A stretch of DNA of 59,749 nucleotides from CALVGQ01 sp964369385 (lineage in GTDB: Bacteria; Bacillota_I; Bacilli_A; Erysipelotrichales; Erysipelotrichaceae). The notes under the pieces were generated by a model. The model saw nothing but the letters and a program-made list of their open reading frames with translations, did no database searches and was not told the DNA's origin. The first letter of the stretch is position 1. The number at the start of each line of letters is the position of its first letter. Positions 7,496 through 15,610 of this stretch are shown piece by piece. The stretch covers positions 1 through 59,749 of the forward strand of contig CAYJEY010000011.1 of NCBI GenBank assembly GCA_964369385.1. The letters run 5' to 3'. The position numbers were made by a program, and so were the translations under genes.

Positions 7496-9145
7496 TTAGC
7501 GATCTTCTTCAACAAGACTCGGCGGAACAATCAAGTAGGTATTTTTTGGGCTAGAGATTATTTCATCAAATGATGCAGTATATTCATCCTCAGACAAAAC
7601 TGCTTCAAAACTACCAACAATAACTATACCGTCTTCTACAACATAGTTCGTACCATCATAAGTTATATCAAGTGTCGCCTTAAAATAAATCCCACTATTT
7701 GTCTTTAACAATATTTCTTCTACAGCCCAAGTGTTTTCATCTTTAACTGCCCATTCCCCATCCATTGAAACACTTAAGTAATATCCCGAAGTATCTGAAT
7801 AGCTGTGATACTTTGAACTGTCCCTTGCAGAACCATCATCTAAAAAAACATCAGTCGCATAGTTATTTGTGATTGATACAACAGCTACCCTTTGAGCAAT
7901 TTCAACAGGAAAAGGAGGATTTAGTGAATCAGTTTCGTCATCTACTGATGCGTTCTCTTCCAGTATCGTTTCATTTTCAACTTCCATTTTTTCCGGGGTA
8001 CTTTGATACCTTATCAGAACTTCTACGTCCATCTCATAGCTGTTTTCAATTGAAAAATCAAGATTTCCATTGATTTTCACATCCTTGACCGCTCCCTCTT
8101 CACCAAAATATCTTAGAGTTACATCATCAACCTCAACTAACTTAATATTAGTAAATCCGCTATCTTCAAACAAAGTTTGGATATCATTTACATTTTCTTT
8201 ATATACTTCGTTAGAGTTTATTGGTGCATTTATCTGTAAAACAGAATGGTAGGCGATAATTATCTCTTCATCCACTGCCACACCATAGCCATTACTTACA
8301 TCACTATTGCTACCTATAATAATGCTATAGATATTATCAACATTGTTATCTCTGTTATCTCTGTTATCTCTACCACTTAAATCGTTCAGTGGTTGAAGAC
8401 TTACATTTTTATATCCTGCAGTCAATAGTAAATCGTATGCTTCCTCGTAGTTTTCACCTATCATTGCACTACTCGAAAAGGGCAATGGTATTTTAACGAC
8501 AGTGTCATAAACAACTGTTACGTTATCATCTCTATTAACTTCATCCCCACGGTTAAATTTGTCATCATTATCAATGATAACTTTTACTACTTGATTATTA
8601 TTTTCACTCGATTCTAAAGTATTCTGTTCTACTAGTTCAATATTTTCAAAGCCTTCTTCTTCTAAAATTTCCATCGCAACACGATAATCTACATCTATAA
8701 ATTTTGACCATGATATAGATAGGTTAAAATTACCTGTAAAAAATTCAAAGACTGAAGTAGTCGCTTCAATGACATAAGGTGTGATAAATATACAAAGCAG
8801 TAGAATACTATAAATCAGTATTTTCTGATCCCTCCAAAATGTTTTTACTTTATTAATAAAACCTTGAAAATTAGTGTCCAATTGATTGAATTTTTTGACA
8901 AATTTATCTTTTTCTTCTAACATTTCATTTAAAATATCAGTAAACTTCTTTGAATGTGTTTCCTTGAAATTCGAGGTTTTAGTATCTTTACTATGATTTA
9001 CATCACTTTTAACAGATTCATCTCCACCGTTATTCTTTTCACTACTATTTTCAACTTTAACTACTTCCTGTAATCTAGTTCCGCAGTTTGAACAATAATT
9101 ACTATTTTCTTCATGCTGTTTATTACATTTTTCACAATATTTCAC
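7496..9145 (-). CDS. Zinc-ribbon, single-TM protein with PASTA-like repeats
   Basis: 549 aa. Zinc ribbon at residues ~4-22 (two CxxC pairs: 'CEKC' and 'CSNC'), a charged linker, then one membrane helix at about 108-128 ('ILIYSILLLCIFITPYVIE'). The outside part holds about three PASTA-like units recognisable by 'AMEILEEEGFENIELVEQ', 'AYDLLLTAGYKNVSLQP' and 'IQTLFEDSGFTNIKLVEV', then an unknown C-terminal domain (~415-549). Such an architecture suggests a surface sensor or cell-wall-binding regulator, but no catalytic domain is present. The start is GTG with GGAGGA 5 bases upstream. Small 9-bp tandem repeats near 8346-8375 encode 'RDNRDNRDN'. It lies inside the 77-bp-repeat-bounded cassette. 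Confidence 0.7.
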   Translation of the reverse strand: MKYCEKCNKQHEENSNYCSNCGTRLQEVVKVENSSEKNNGGDESVKSDVNHSKDTKTSNFKETHSKKFTDILNEMLEEKDKFVKKFNQLDTNFQGFINKVKTFWRDQKILIYSILLLCIFITPYVIEATTSVFEFFTGNFNLSISWSKFIDVDYRVAMEILEEEGFENIELVEQNTLESSENNNQVVKVIIDNDDKFNRGDEVNRDDNVTVVYDTVVKIPLPFSSSAMIGENYEEAYDLLLTAGYKNVSLQPLNDLSGRDNRDNRDNNVDNIYSIIIGSNSDVSNGYGVAVDEEIIIAYHSVLQINAPINSNEVYKENVNDIQTLFEDSGFTNIKLVEVDDVTLRYFGEEGAVKDVKINGNLDFSIENSYEMDVEVLIRYQSTPEKMEVENETILEENASVDDETDSLNPPFPVEIAQRVAVVSITNNYATDVFLDDGSARDSSKYHSYSDTSGYYLSVSMDGEWAVKDENTWAVEEILLKTNSGIYFKATLDITYDGTNYVVEDGIVIVGSFEAVLSEDEYTASFDEIISSPKNTYLIVPPSLVEEDR

Positions 9146-9266
9146 ACTATTCCTCCGCCCACATTATTTCTTAACTCCATGGGTATCTTACAAAACAATT
9201 CTATCATATTCTTCTAAATGTTAGCATTCTATTCTAGAAATGTTATTACAAATTTGATTTATATCA

Positions 9267-9303
9267 AATAAAAGCGAGAACACTTAGTGCACCTCGCTTT
9301 TAT
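9267..9303 (-). terminator. Strong hairpin terminator
   Basis: AAAAGCGAG / CTCGCTTTT stem with inner CAC/GTG pairing, downstream of the GRAM-like gene. It sits just outside the proximal 77-bp repeat copy and differs completely from the terminator at the distal copy. Confidence 0.75.
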
Positions 9304-9324
9304 CGTTTAGTGAAATTATATTCG

Positions 9325-9401
9325 TTTCCTACTTATTAATATATTGTTGCATCCAATCAATGTATTTTTGGCGTTTCATTACTGATAAAACATAATCATT
9401 T
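9325..9401 (-). repeat. 77-bp perfect direct repeat, proximal copy
   Basis: 3' end of the GRAM-like gene (last 24 codons and stop plus 4 bases). Perfect match to 6487-6563; the distance start to start is 2838 bp. Confidence 0.93.
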
Positions 9402-9667
9402 CCAGTTTTCATCTTTAAGCGTATTCCAAATGGAAGAAATAAAACCCAGCATTTCTTAATTTCTACAACTTCATTTAAATCTATCTCAAAGTCTTTAAAT
9501 AAGAAGGCTAACTTCCCTTTCACAAAAAATACACGTTGATTAGTAAAAGTAGCTTTTGTCGGCACTTTATCCATTTTCATATGTTGAGGTGAGTACCAAA
9601 TATCAACATAAATATCTTCCATAAAAACTACTTCATTTTCTTGTAATTCTAATTTCCTATTTGTCAT
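9329..9667 (-). CDS. Small GRAM/PH-like domain protein
   Basis: 112 aa without signal peptide or membrane helix. The pattern 'KATFTNQRVFFVKGKLAFLFKDFEIDLNEVVEIKK' (two halves: TNQRVFF and FKDFEIDLNEV) followed by 'FLPFGIRLKMKTGNDYVL' resembles bacterial GRAM/PH-like domains that bind lipid or act as scaffold. RBS AAGGGGAAAG upstream of the ATG. Its 3' end is duplicated 2.8 kb downstream. Function unknown. Confidence 0.7.
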   Translation of the reverse strand: MTNRKLELQENEVVFMEDIYVDIWYSPQHMKMDKVPTKATFTNQRVFFVKGKLAFLFKDFEIDLNEVVEIKKCWVLFLPFGIRLKMKTGNDYVLSVMKRQKYIDWMQQYINK

Positions 9668-9743
9668 ATTTCTTTCCCCTTACCTAAAGAAGTTTAACAA
9701 CTTCATCCAACTATGCAAGAACCATGTCATATTTTACCCGTAT

Positions 9744-11063
9744 TTATTCATGAAATGATTCAATCATCAATAATATTTGAATTGTAAAGATTAGATTTGT
9801 ACAATTTAAATAATAATATCCACCATTTAATTCAACTAATCGATCAATACTTTTTAAACCAAAGCCATGGTTTATCACATCACCTTTTGTAGTAGGTAAT
9901 TGATTATTTTCAATCACAATATCTTCGCCCACTGAGTTTGACACTTCAATAAATAAATTTTTGTGTTGATTCAATACCTTTACCTGAATATGGGCATCCT
10001 CTTGATTTTTACATGATTCTAGGGCATTCTCAAGTGCATTACCTAATACACCACTCAAAAGCTTTGCATCAAGACTTAATTGTTCTAATTGGTCACAACT
10101 GTATTGGAAGTCAATATTGTGCTTTAAAGACTGACTATGATAGTAATTTAAAATACTATCTACAGTTGCATTTTTAGAATAAATCTTATACTCCCAATCA
10201 TCAAAAGAATCAAAAATTTCATCAATCAATTGTTGATAATGCTTTGTTGAACTCGGCTTTTCTTGATTAATAACACGAACTAGATGATGCTTTAAATCAT
10301 GTTTAAAAAGTTGCAACTCATTGATATTATCTTTAAGTTGTTTATATTGTGATTGATAAAACGTGACTTGTTGATTCAGCAAAAACAAGTCTGTTCTTTG
10401 TTGAAAAGTTTGATGTAAACGATGATAGGCATAGAAAAACATAAAGTTCAGCACCATTAAAAACATTGCAATAATTGTTAATATTCCTGATCCAGTTTCA
10501 TTAGTATGGTAAGCCGTATGTGGAAACAGTCCCATTAAAATACTACTAATGATTGGCACTGTAAGAAAAGCAATCATATCCAAAGGTGGAACACGATAAC
10601 CATGAAAAATATTGATTTTGTTTTTCATCAAAAGCATTTTAGACACTTTGATAACCACAAATGGCACAAAGCGCACAATAAGGAATGCCAAATCCCAAGC
10701 AGATCCCATACTCAAGAGATCATCGGCTGCTACACCACCAATACTTCCTAATGAATATGCTACAACCCCTTCTACAGTACTTAGCATCCCCATAAAAAAC
10801 AATGATAAAAATAGCTTATGAAAGAAATTACCTTCGTACTGAATACCTATGAGTGAAATACACAATGTTGATACAAAAAGATTAAACTCTACACTTGTAG
10901 AGAACGTTGTCATTGCGGTAGAAATAATATAATATAAAATATAACTAACATTCCGCATCAATTTATTTTTAGTTTTTCCATCTAAAAATAAATCAAAGTA
11001 ATCTTTCATTGTTACAATTAAAAATAGACACAAAAATAGACTCAAATAAAAACGATGTTCCAT
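9744..11063 (-). CDS. AgrC-like sensor histidine kinase (GHKL type)
   Basis: 439 aa. Residues 1-215 hold about six membrane helices, then a coiled-coil-like stretch, a phospho-acceptor box 'LFKHDLKHHL' (His255) and a GHKL ATPase with 'GNALENALESC' and 'HGFGLKSIDRLVELNGG'. This is the layout of AgrC/VirS-type peptide-pheromone receptors. The start codon overlaps the stop of the LytTR regulator by one base (TAATG), so the two are cotranslated as a two-component pair. No agrB or agrD-like gene is seen nearby, so the ligand is unknown. Confidence 0.88.
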   Translation of the reverse strand: MEHRFYLSLFLCLFLIVTMKDYFDLFLDGKTKNKLMRNVSYILYYIISTAMTTFSTSVEFNLFVSTLCISLIGIQYEGNFFHKLFLSLFFMGMLSTVEGVVAYSLGSIGGVAADDLLSMGSAWDLAFLIVRFVPFVVIKVSKMLLMKNKINIFHGYRVPPLDMIAFLTVPIISSILMGLFPHTAYHTNETGSGILTIIAMFLMVLNFMFFYAYHRLHQTFQQRTDLFLLNQQVTFYQSQYKQLKDNINELQLFKHDLKHHLVRVINQEKPSSTKHYQQLIDEIFDSFDDWEYKIYSKNATVDSILNYYHSQSLKHNIDFQYSCDQLEQLSLDAKLLSGVLGNALENALESCKNQEDAHIQVKVLNQHKNLFIEVSNSVGEDIVIENNQLPTTKGDVINHGFGLKSIDRLVELNGGYYYLNCTNLIFTIQILLMIESFHE

Positions 11064-11785
11064 TAGTTTGACTCTCCTTTTTTGTGAAGATAACTCATAA
11101 ATCTTTGCATTGTTTCCTCTTTATATTTTCTACCAATTGTAATTTTCAATTGATTAAAAGACACTACAAGCTCTGACTTTGAATAAGATACAAAGCTCAT
11201 ATTCACAATAAATGAGCGACTAGGCATGCAAAATTGTGCCTGTTTTTGTAATGACTCCCATACATCATATAATCTTCCGCGATAAATGTATCTTGTATCC
11301 TTTGTCACAAGCTCAATATTATGCTGAATGCTCTCAAAATAAATAATATCACTGTAGGCAACACTATAAGTTTTACCATTTTTCTTAAACACAAACTTTT
11401 GTTGTTGATTTACCTTTAAGTGTTGAATCGCTGCTTGAAGGACTTCTTGAATTCTTTTTGTATCAATTGGCTTATCAATAAACCCAATTACATTCTTTGC
11501 AAACAACTCTTTCAGTCGATCATCACTACTTGATACAAAACAGATTAAGGACTTCGAAGAAAATTCACGAATTTGTTGAGCTGTTGCTACTCCATCCATT
11601 CCACCCATCATGATATCAAGAAAAATAAGTTCGAATGATTGACTTTTTAATGCCTTACAAAGTTCCTCTCCTGAAGAATACACTTGTATATCATAAGCCT
11701 CATTCCAAGCATCTAGTTTTGAACTTAGAATATGTGTTATATGTTGACAGATTTCTTTTGAATCATCACAAACTGCAATTTTCAT
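11063..11785 (-). CDS. AgrA-like LytTR response regulator
   Basis: 240 aa. REC domain 1-120 with phospho-acceptor Asp57 in 'FELIFLDIMMGGMDG' and acidic pocket 'CDDS'; C-terminal LytTR DNA-binding domain 140-235 ('IIYFESIQHNIELVT', 'MPSRSFIVNMSFV'). It probably controls genes in response to the AgrC-like partner encoded directly downstream. GAGGTGGTGAT precedes the ATG. Confidence 0.9.
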   Translation of the reverse strand: MKIAVCDDSKEICQHITHILSSKLDAWNEAYDIQVYSSGEELCKALKSQSFELIFLDIMMGGMDGVATAQQIREFSSKSLICFVSSSDDRLKELFAKNVIGFIDKPIDTKRIQEVLQAAIQHLKVNQQQKFVFKKNGKTYSVAYSDIIYFESIQHNIELVTKDTRYIYRGRLYDVWESLQKQAQFCMPSRSFIVNMSFVSYSKSELVVSFNQLKITIGRKYKEETMQRFMSYLHKKGESN

Positions 11786-11825
11786 TGTTTATCACCACCT
11801 CAATTATTGTAACTTTTTCTAGTAT

Positions 11826-11854
11826 AAAAAGAAAGTTGCATTTTTGCAACCTTC
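11826..11854 (-). terminator. Terminator after the ABC-F gene
   Basis: AAGGTTGC-loop-GCAACTTT stem then T-run on the minus strand, beginning at the ABC-F stop codon. Confidence 0.8.
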
Positions 11855-13450
11855 TTACATTTTGTGTTTGAAGTCAATAAACTCCTCATAAGTTCCTTGA
11901 CGATCTAATGTTGTTCCATCTTCTTTAAACTCGATAATTCGATTCGCAATTGTTTGAATAAATTCATAGTCATGTGATGCAAACAACATTGCCCCTTTAA
12001 ATTCAATCATAGAGTTATTTACAGCTGTGATTGATTCTAAATCAAGATGATTGGTAGGTTGATCCATCACAAGTACATTCGATGTATACATCATCATGCG
12101 TGAAAGCATACAACGTACTTTCTCACCCCCTGAGAGGACTTTTACTTGTTTGTGTACTTCATCTCCAGAAAATAACATTCTTCCTAAGAAGCCACGTAAA
12201 TATGATTCTGCATCATCGCTTGAATATTGACGTAGCCAATCTAAAATTGATAATGTTGAGCCTTCAAAGTATTCTCCATTATCTTTTGGAAAATATGATT
12301 GAGTAGTGGATACCCCCCATTTAAATGTTCCTTCATCTGGCTCTAACTCACCTACAAGGATTTGAAACAATGTCGTAATTGAGCTTTCTTGATCTCCTAC
12401 AAAAGCAATTTTGTCTTCACGTCCCATTACAAATGAAACATTATCTAATACTTTAACACCATCTACTGTTTTTGATAATCCTTCTATCATTAGACAATCT
12501 TTTCCAATTTCTCGTCCAATTTGGAAACCTACAAACGGATATCGACGTGTCGATGCCGGAATCTCTTCAATGCTTAACTTATCTAACAATTTACGACGTG
12601 CAGTTGCTTGCTTCGCTTTACTTTTATTTGCCGAGAATCGAGAGATAAAGTTTTGTAGATCTTTCACTTTATCTTCTTTCTTACGGTTTTGGTCTTTTAA
12701 TAAACGTTGCATTAACTGACTTGATTCATACCAGAACTCATAGTTACCTACATACATTTTAATCTTGCCATAATCAATATCAACAATATGAGTACACACA
12801 GCATTTAAAAAATGACGATCATGTGACACAACAATAACGGTACCATGATAATCCATGATAAAATCTTCTAACCAATTGATTGAATCAATATCTAAATGAT
12901 TGGTAGGCTCATCAAGTAAAATAATTTCAGGGTCTCCAAACAAAGCTTGAGCTAACAAGACTTTTACTTTTTGTGATCCATCTAATTCACTCATTTTTAA
13001 TTCATGGAATTCACTAGCAACACCTAATCCATTCAATAATGTTTCAGCCTGAACTTCAGCATTCCAACCATCAAGATCAGCAAACTCTTCTTCAAGTTGA
13101 CTTGCTAAAATTCCATCTTCTTCTGTGAAATCTTCTTTGCTATATAATACTTCTTTTTCTTTTGTTAATTCATATAAACGCTGATTTCCCATAATCACTG
13201 TCTCAACGACACTAAAATCATCATACGCATAGTGATTCTGTTTTAACACGGATAAACGTGTTTTTGCTGGGATGGTGATATCCCCTCTAGTTGTTTCTAA
13301 TTCACCTGATAATAATTTTAGAAATGTCGATTTTCCTGCTCCATTAGCCCCAATTACACCATAGCAATTTCCTGGTGTAAATTTGAGATTTACTTCTTTG
13401 AACAGAGGCGTTCCACTAAAAGAACAAGTTACATCATTTACTGTTATCAT
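11855..13450 (-). CDS. ABC-F family ATPase (YkpA/YbiT-like)
   Basis: 531 aa, two ATP-binding cassettes on one chain and no membrane domain. First Walker A 'GVIGANGAGKSTFL', then 'LLDEPTNHLDIDSINWLE'; an inter-domain linker rich in Lys/Arg ('SRFSANKSKAKQATARR'); second cassette with 'VLSGGEKVRCMLSRMM' and 'VMDQPTNHLDLESI'. ABC-F proteins act on the ribosome as translation factors or as antibiotic target protectors; length and overall pattern fit the housekeeping YkpA/YbiT group better than resistance types, but this is not certain. The second Walker A is divergent ('FVGDQESSITTLF'), lacking the normal GKS/T. RBS GGAGGATTT. Confidence 0.88.
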   Translation of the reverse strand: MITVNDVTCSFSGTPLFKEVNLKFTPGNCYGVIGANGAGKSTFLKLLSGELETTRGDITIPAKTRLSVLKQNHYAYDDFSVVETVIMGNQRLYELTKEKEVLYSKEDFTEEDGILASQLEEEFADLDGWNAEVQAETLLNGLGVASEFHELKMSELDGSQKVKVLLAQALFGDPEIILLDEPTNHLDIDSINWLEDFIMDYHGTVIVVSHDRHFLNAVCTHIVDIDYGKIKMYVGNYEFWYESSQLMQRLLKDQNRKKEDKVKDLQNFISRFSANKSKAKQATARRKLLDKLSIEEIPASTRRYPFVGFQIGREIGKDCLMIEGLSKTVDGVKVLDNVSFVMGREDKIAFVGDQESSITTLFQILVGELEPDEGTFKWGVSTTQSYFPKDNGEYFEGSTLSILDWLRQYSSDDAESYLRGFLGRMLFSGDEVHKQVKVLSGGEKVRCMLSRMMMYTSNVLVMDQPTNHLDLESITAVNNSMIEFKGAMLFASHDYEFIQTIANRIIEFKEDGTTLDRQGTYEEFIDFKHKM

Positions 13451-13510
13451 AAATCCTCCACTTTAAATCTTACAAGTCGATAGTATATCATAGTTTAACC
13501 ACAAAACATA

Positions 13511-13544
13511 GAAAAAAATCTATGCAATCAACATAGATTTTTTC
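13511..13544 (-). terminator. Hairpin terminator
   Basis: AAAAAATCTATG / CATAGATTTTTT stem with a 7-base loop; U-runs on both sides make it functional in either direction. It probably ends the gpx transcript. Confidence 0.75.
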
Positions 13545-13604
13545 TAAGCTATTTTTTTAGTGATTTTCCTCCTAAATAACTAGTTCCTCAACAGTAGTTT
13601 TCAA

Positions 13605-13716
13605 TTAACGAGCAATTTTCATTATCAACTCTAAACTTGGGATATACATGTCATTTTCAATAGCTATGAATGTCTGCTATTTAGCTGCAAAATCAAAATG
13701 TTTTTCATTTGCAAAA
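13605..13716 (-). pseudogene. Decayed XRE-type HTH regulator fragment
   Basis: Minus-strand translation gives '(stop)QTFIAIENDMYIPSLELIMKIAR(stop)' in the frame ending at 13605. This matches the recognition helix of small XRE repressors ('SRQTIxAIENxxYxPSLELAxKIA'). An in-frame TAG replaces the residue before QT, and no start codon is present. I see it as a remnant of a deleted regulator gene. Confidence 0.5.
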
Positions 13717-13749
13717 AAAGGTGGTAAGTTATACTACTCCCTACTATTT

Positions 13750-14295
13750 TTATAACAATTTAATTATTGCTTCCTCTACTACTTTTAAATCATCTACTGG
13801 TTCAAATCGCTCAATGACATTCCCTTCACGATCCACCAAAAACTTAGTAAAGTTCCATTTTATATCAGATTTTTCATGATATTTTTCATCATTCTTCGCC
13901 AACATTTCGTGAAGCACTTTTGTGAGTTTGTGTTCTGGATTAAACCCACTAAAACCTTTATGTTCTTTTAGGTATGTAAATAAAGGATGAGCATTGTCTC
14001 CATTCACTTCAACTTTACTCGCCATTACATATGGAAGCAAATACTTACCTACACAAATTAAATTAATTTCTTCATCTGTACCTGGGGCTTGCGCACCAAA
14101 TTGATTGCAAGGAAAATCTAAGATCACTAAACCTTTTTGTGCATATTTGTCATGAAGGTTTTTTAAATCTGTATACTGTGGAGTAAATCCACATTCAGTA
14201 GCTGAGTTCACAATTAATAAAACCTTTCCTCGATACTTATCTAAACTTTCAGTTGTGCCATTGTTTTTTAATATGGAAAAATCATAAATACTCAT
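13750..14295 (-). CDS. gpx: Glutathione peroxidase family thiol peroxidase
   Basis: 181 aa, thioredoxin fold. 'VLLIVNSATECGFTPQY' carries the peroxidatic Cys35 in the position where animal enzymes have selenocysteine; 'LDFPCNQFGAQAPGTDEEI' and 'IKWNFTKFLVDREG' complete the Gln/Trp/Asn active-site set. It reduces peroxides in the cytoplasm, in bacteria usually with thioredoxin. RBS AGGAGGAGGAC upstream. It stands alone on the minus strand. Confidence 0.95.
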   Translation of the reverse strand: MSIYDFSILKNNGTTESLDKYRGKVLLIVNSATECGFTPQYTDLKNLHDKYAQKGLVILDFPCNQFGAQAPGTDEEINLICVGKYLLPYVMASKVEVNGDNAHPLFTYLKEHKGFSGFNPEHKLTKVLHEMLAKNDEKYHEKSDIKWNFTKFLVDREGNVIERFEPVDDLKVVEEAIIKLL

Positions 14296-14616
14296 TTTGT
14301 CCTCCTCCTAATAGATTTCTACTCTATTTCTATTATACATTTTATCACTTCCACCAATTTCTATACAATTCACACGCCCTTTATGTAATGAATATGTATA
14401 ACCCTCTTCTAGAATTTTATTGTTTCAAGCGCACAAACGATAAAATTTTATTATATAGATTGAAGATGTGTTATTACCTTGCTGCATAATTTTAAGCATG
14501 ATATACTATAGATAGATGAAGTAAATATGCATATATAATCATAATATACATCAAGAAGAACATACTAAACCTAGTTCCCAGGTATTTTTGTATCAGCTAT
14601 AGAAAGGAGCAATGAT
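14296..14616. other. Intergenic region with a long AT-rich inverted repeat
   Basis: About 320 bp between divergent gpx and a small membrane protein gene. It contains an inverted repeat (14413-14448) with arms AATTTTATTGTTT / AAACGATAAAATT and a 9-base spacer, a possible operator for either side. Possible -10 elements (TATACT near 14503, TATAAT near 14534) lie before the plus-strand gene. Open frames here look random. Confidence 0.4.
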
Positions 14617-14817
14617 ATGAAAGTCTTAAATATTGTCAATTGGTTTATTCTACTATTCATCATTTTTATCAATAGCACTACCATTTACTTCTATGAAGCT
14701 CCTAGCTTTATTTTCCCTCTAACTTGCTTCTTATTTACCATATATGCAATTATCACAATCCAGACGACTGTGTTTCCTTGGCTTAGGCAAAATCCGATAA
14801 AAAAGGAAGAGCATTAA
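14617..14817 (+). CDS. Small two-helix membrane protein
   Basis: 66 aa with two membrane helices: residues ~6-28 ('IVNWFILLFIIFINSTTIYF') and ~31-55 ('FIFPLTCFLFTIYAIITIQT'), ending in a charged tail 'KKEEH'. A good RBS AAAGGAG precedes the ATG. I do not recognise a family. The stop lies within the terminator hairpin shared with the convergent HAD gene. Confidence 0.65.
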   Translation: MKVLNIVNWFILLFIIFINSTTIYFYEAPSFIFPLTCFLFTIYAIITIQTTVFPWLRQNPIKKEEH

Positions 14818-14829
14818 ACTCTTCCTTTA
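14801..14829 (-). terminator. Terminator after the HAD gene
   Basis: AAAGGAAGAG-CATTAAA-CTCTTCCTTT stem, six T downstream on the minus strand; it also overlaps the stop of the convergent small membrane protein gene. Confidence 0.8.
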
Positions 14830-15603
14830 CTATATCCAACCCATGACTTCACATGCATAGTAGATTCCATCATCATAACTATTCTTTGTGACAAAGTCCG
14901 CTTTCTCTTTTAGTTCATCACAAGCGTTTCCCATTGCAATTGATGTCCACTTAGGTAAAAACATCACTAAATCATTGAAGTCATCTCCAAATACGACCAC
15001 ATCATTTTCATTTCCACCAAGATGTTTCATCATGGCTTCAATTCCTTTGTCTTTTTCATCATATTGGAACATCAAATAATCTTTCACAAATCGCAAATAC
15101 CCAAGTTCTGTAAGACTTGTAAGTAATTCCTGGTGTTCAACGGGAACACTAATGTACGCTTTGTATACTTGTGTTAAATCATCATAGTTTAAATTTTCAT
15201 CAATAACGTAGTTGGTTGGCTCATTTCTTCCACCCACTTGTTGGCGAAACAAATCATTCTTTCCAAAACAATTCATGCTATCCTCCAGCATTAATATTGT
15301 ACCAAATCCCAACTCATCCGCTTTTTTGATGACTTTTTTTATTGGTTCAAGTGGTAATGGATGATTCATGATGAGCTCATGATTAATGACAAGTCCTGCC
15401 CCTCCACTACATACGGCGTTACACATTTCGATTTTTTCTAAAAAGGCTTTTGTCTTATAATGAGCACGTCCTGTTGCAATTGCGACAAAATGCCCATTTG
15501 CTTCTAGTTTTTTTATTGCCATAATTGCTGAGGGGACAATTTCCCCTGTTTCTCTGTTTGTGAGCGTACCATCAATGTCAAAAAAGAAGTATTTTTTATT
15601 CAT
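14830..15603 (-). CDS. Cof-type HAD-superfamily sugar phosphatase
   Basis: 257 aa cytoplasmic phosphatase. Motif I 'FFFDIDGTLTNRETGEI' with nucleophile and acid/base Asp, motif II in 'VAIATGRAHYKTKAF', and motif IV 'DVVVFGDDFNDLVMFLP'. It has a C2B cap as in Cof/YidA-type proteins that hydrolyse sugar phosphates, PLP or flavin phosphates. The RBS (AGGAT) lies inside the last codons of the upstream PHP gene (gap 7 bases), so the two form an operon. Confidence 0.92.
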   Translation of the reverse strand: MNKKYFFFDIDGTLTNRETGEIVPSAIMAIKKLEANGHFVAIATGRAHYKTKAFLEKIEMCNAVCSGGAGLVINHELIMNHPLPLEPIKKVIKKADELGFGTILMLEDSMNCFGKNDLFRQQVGGRNEPTNYVIDENLNYDDLTQVYKAYISVPVEHQELLTSLTELGYLRFVKDYLMFQYDEKDKGIEAMMKHLGGNENDVVVFGDDFNDLVMFLPKWTSIAMGNACDELKEKADFVTKNSYDDGIYYACEVMGWI

Positions 15604-15610
15604 TTTTATC

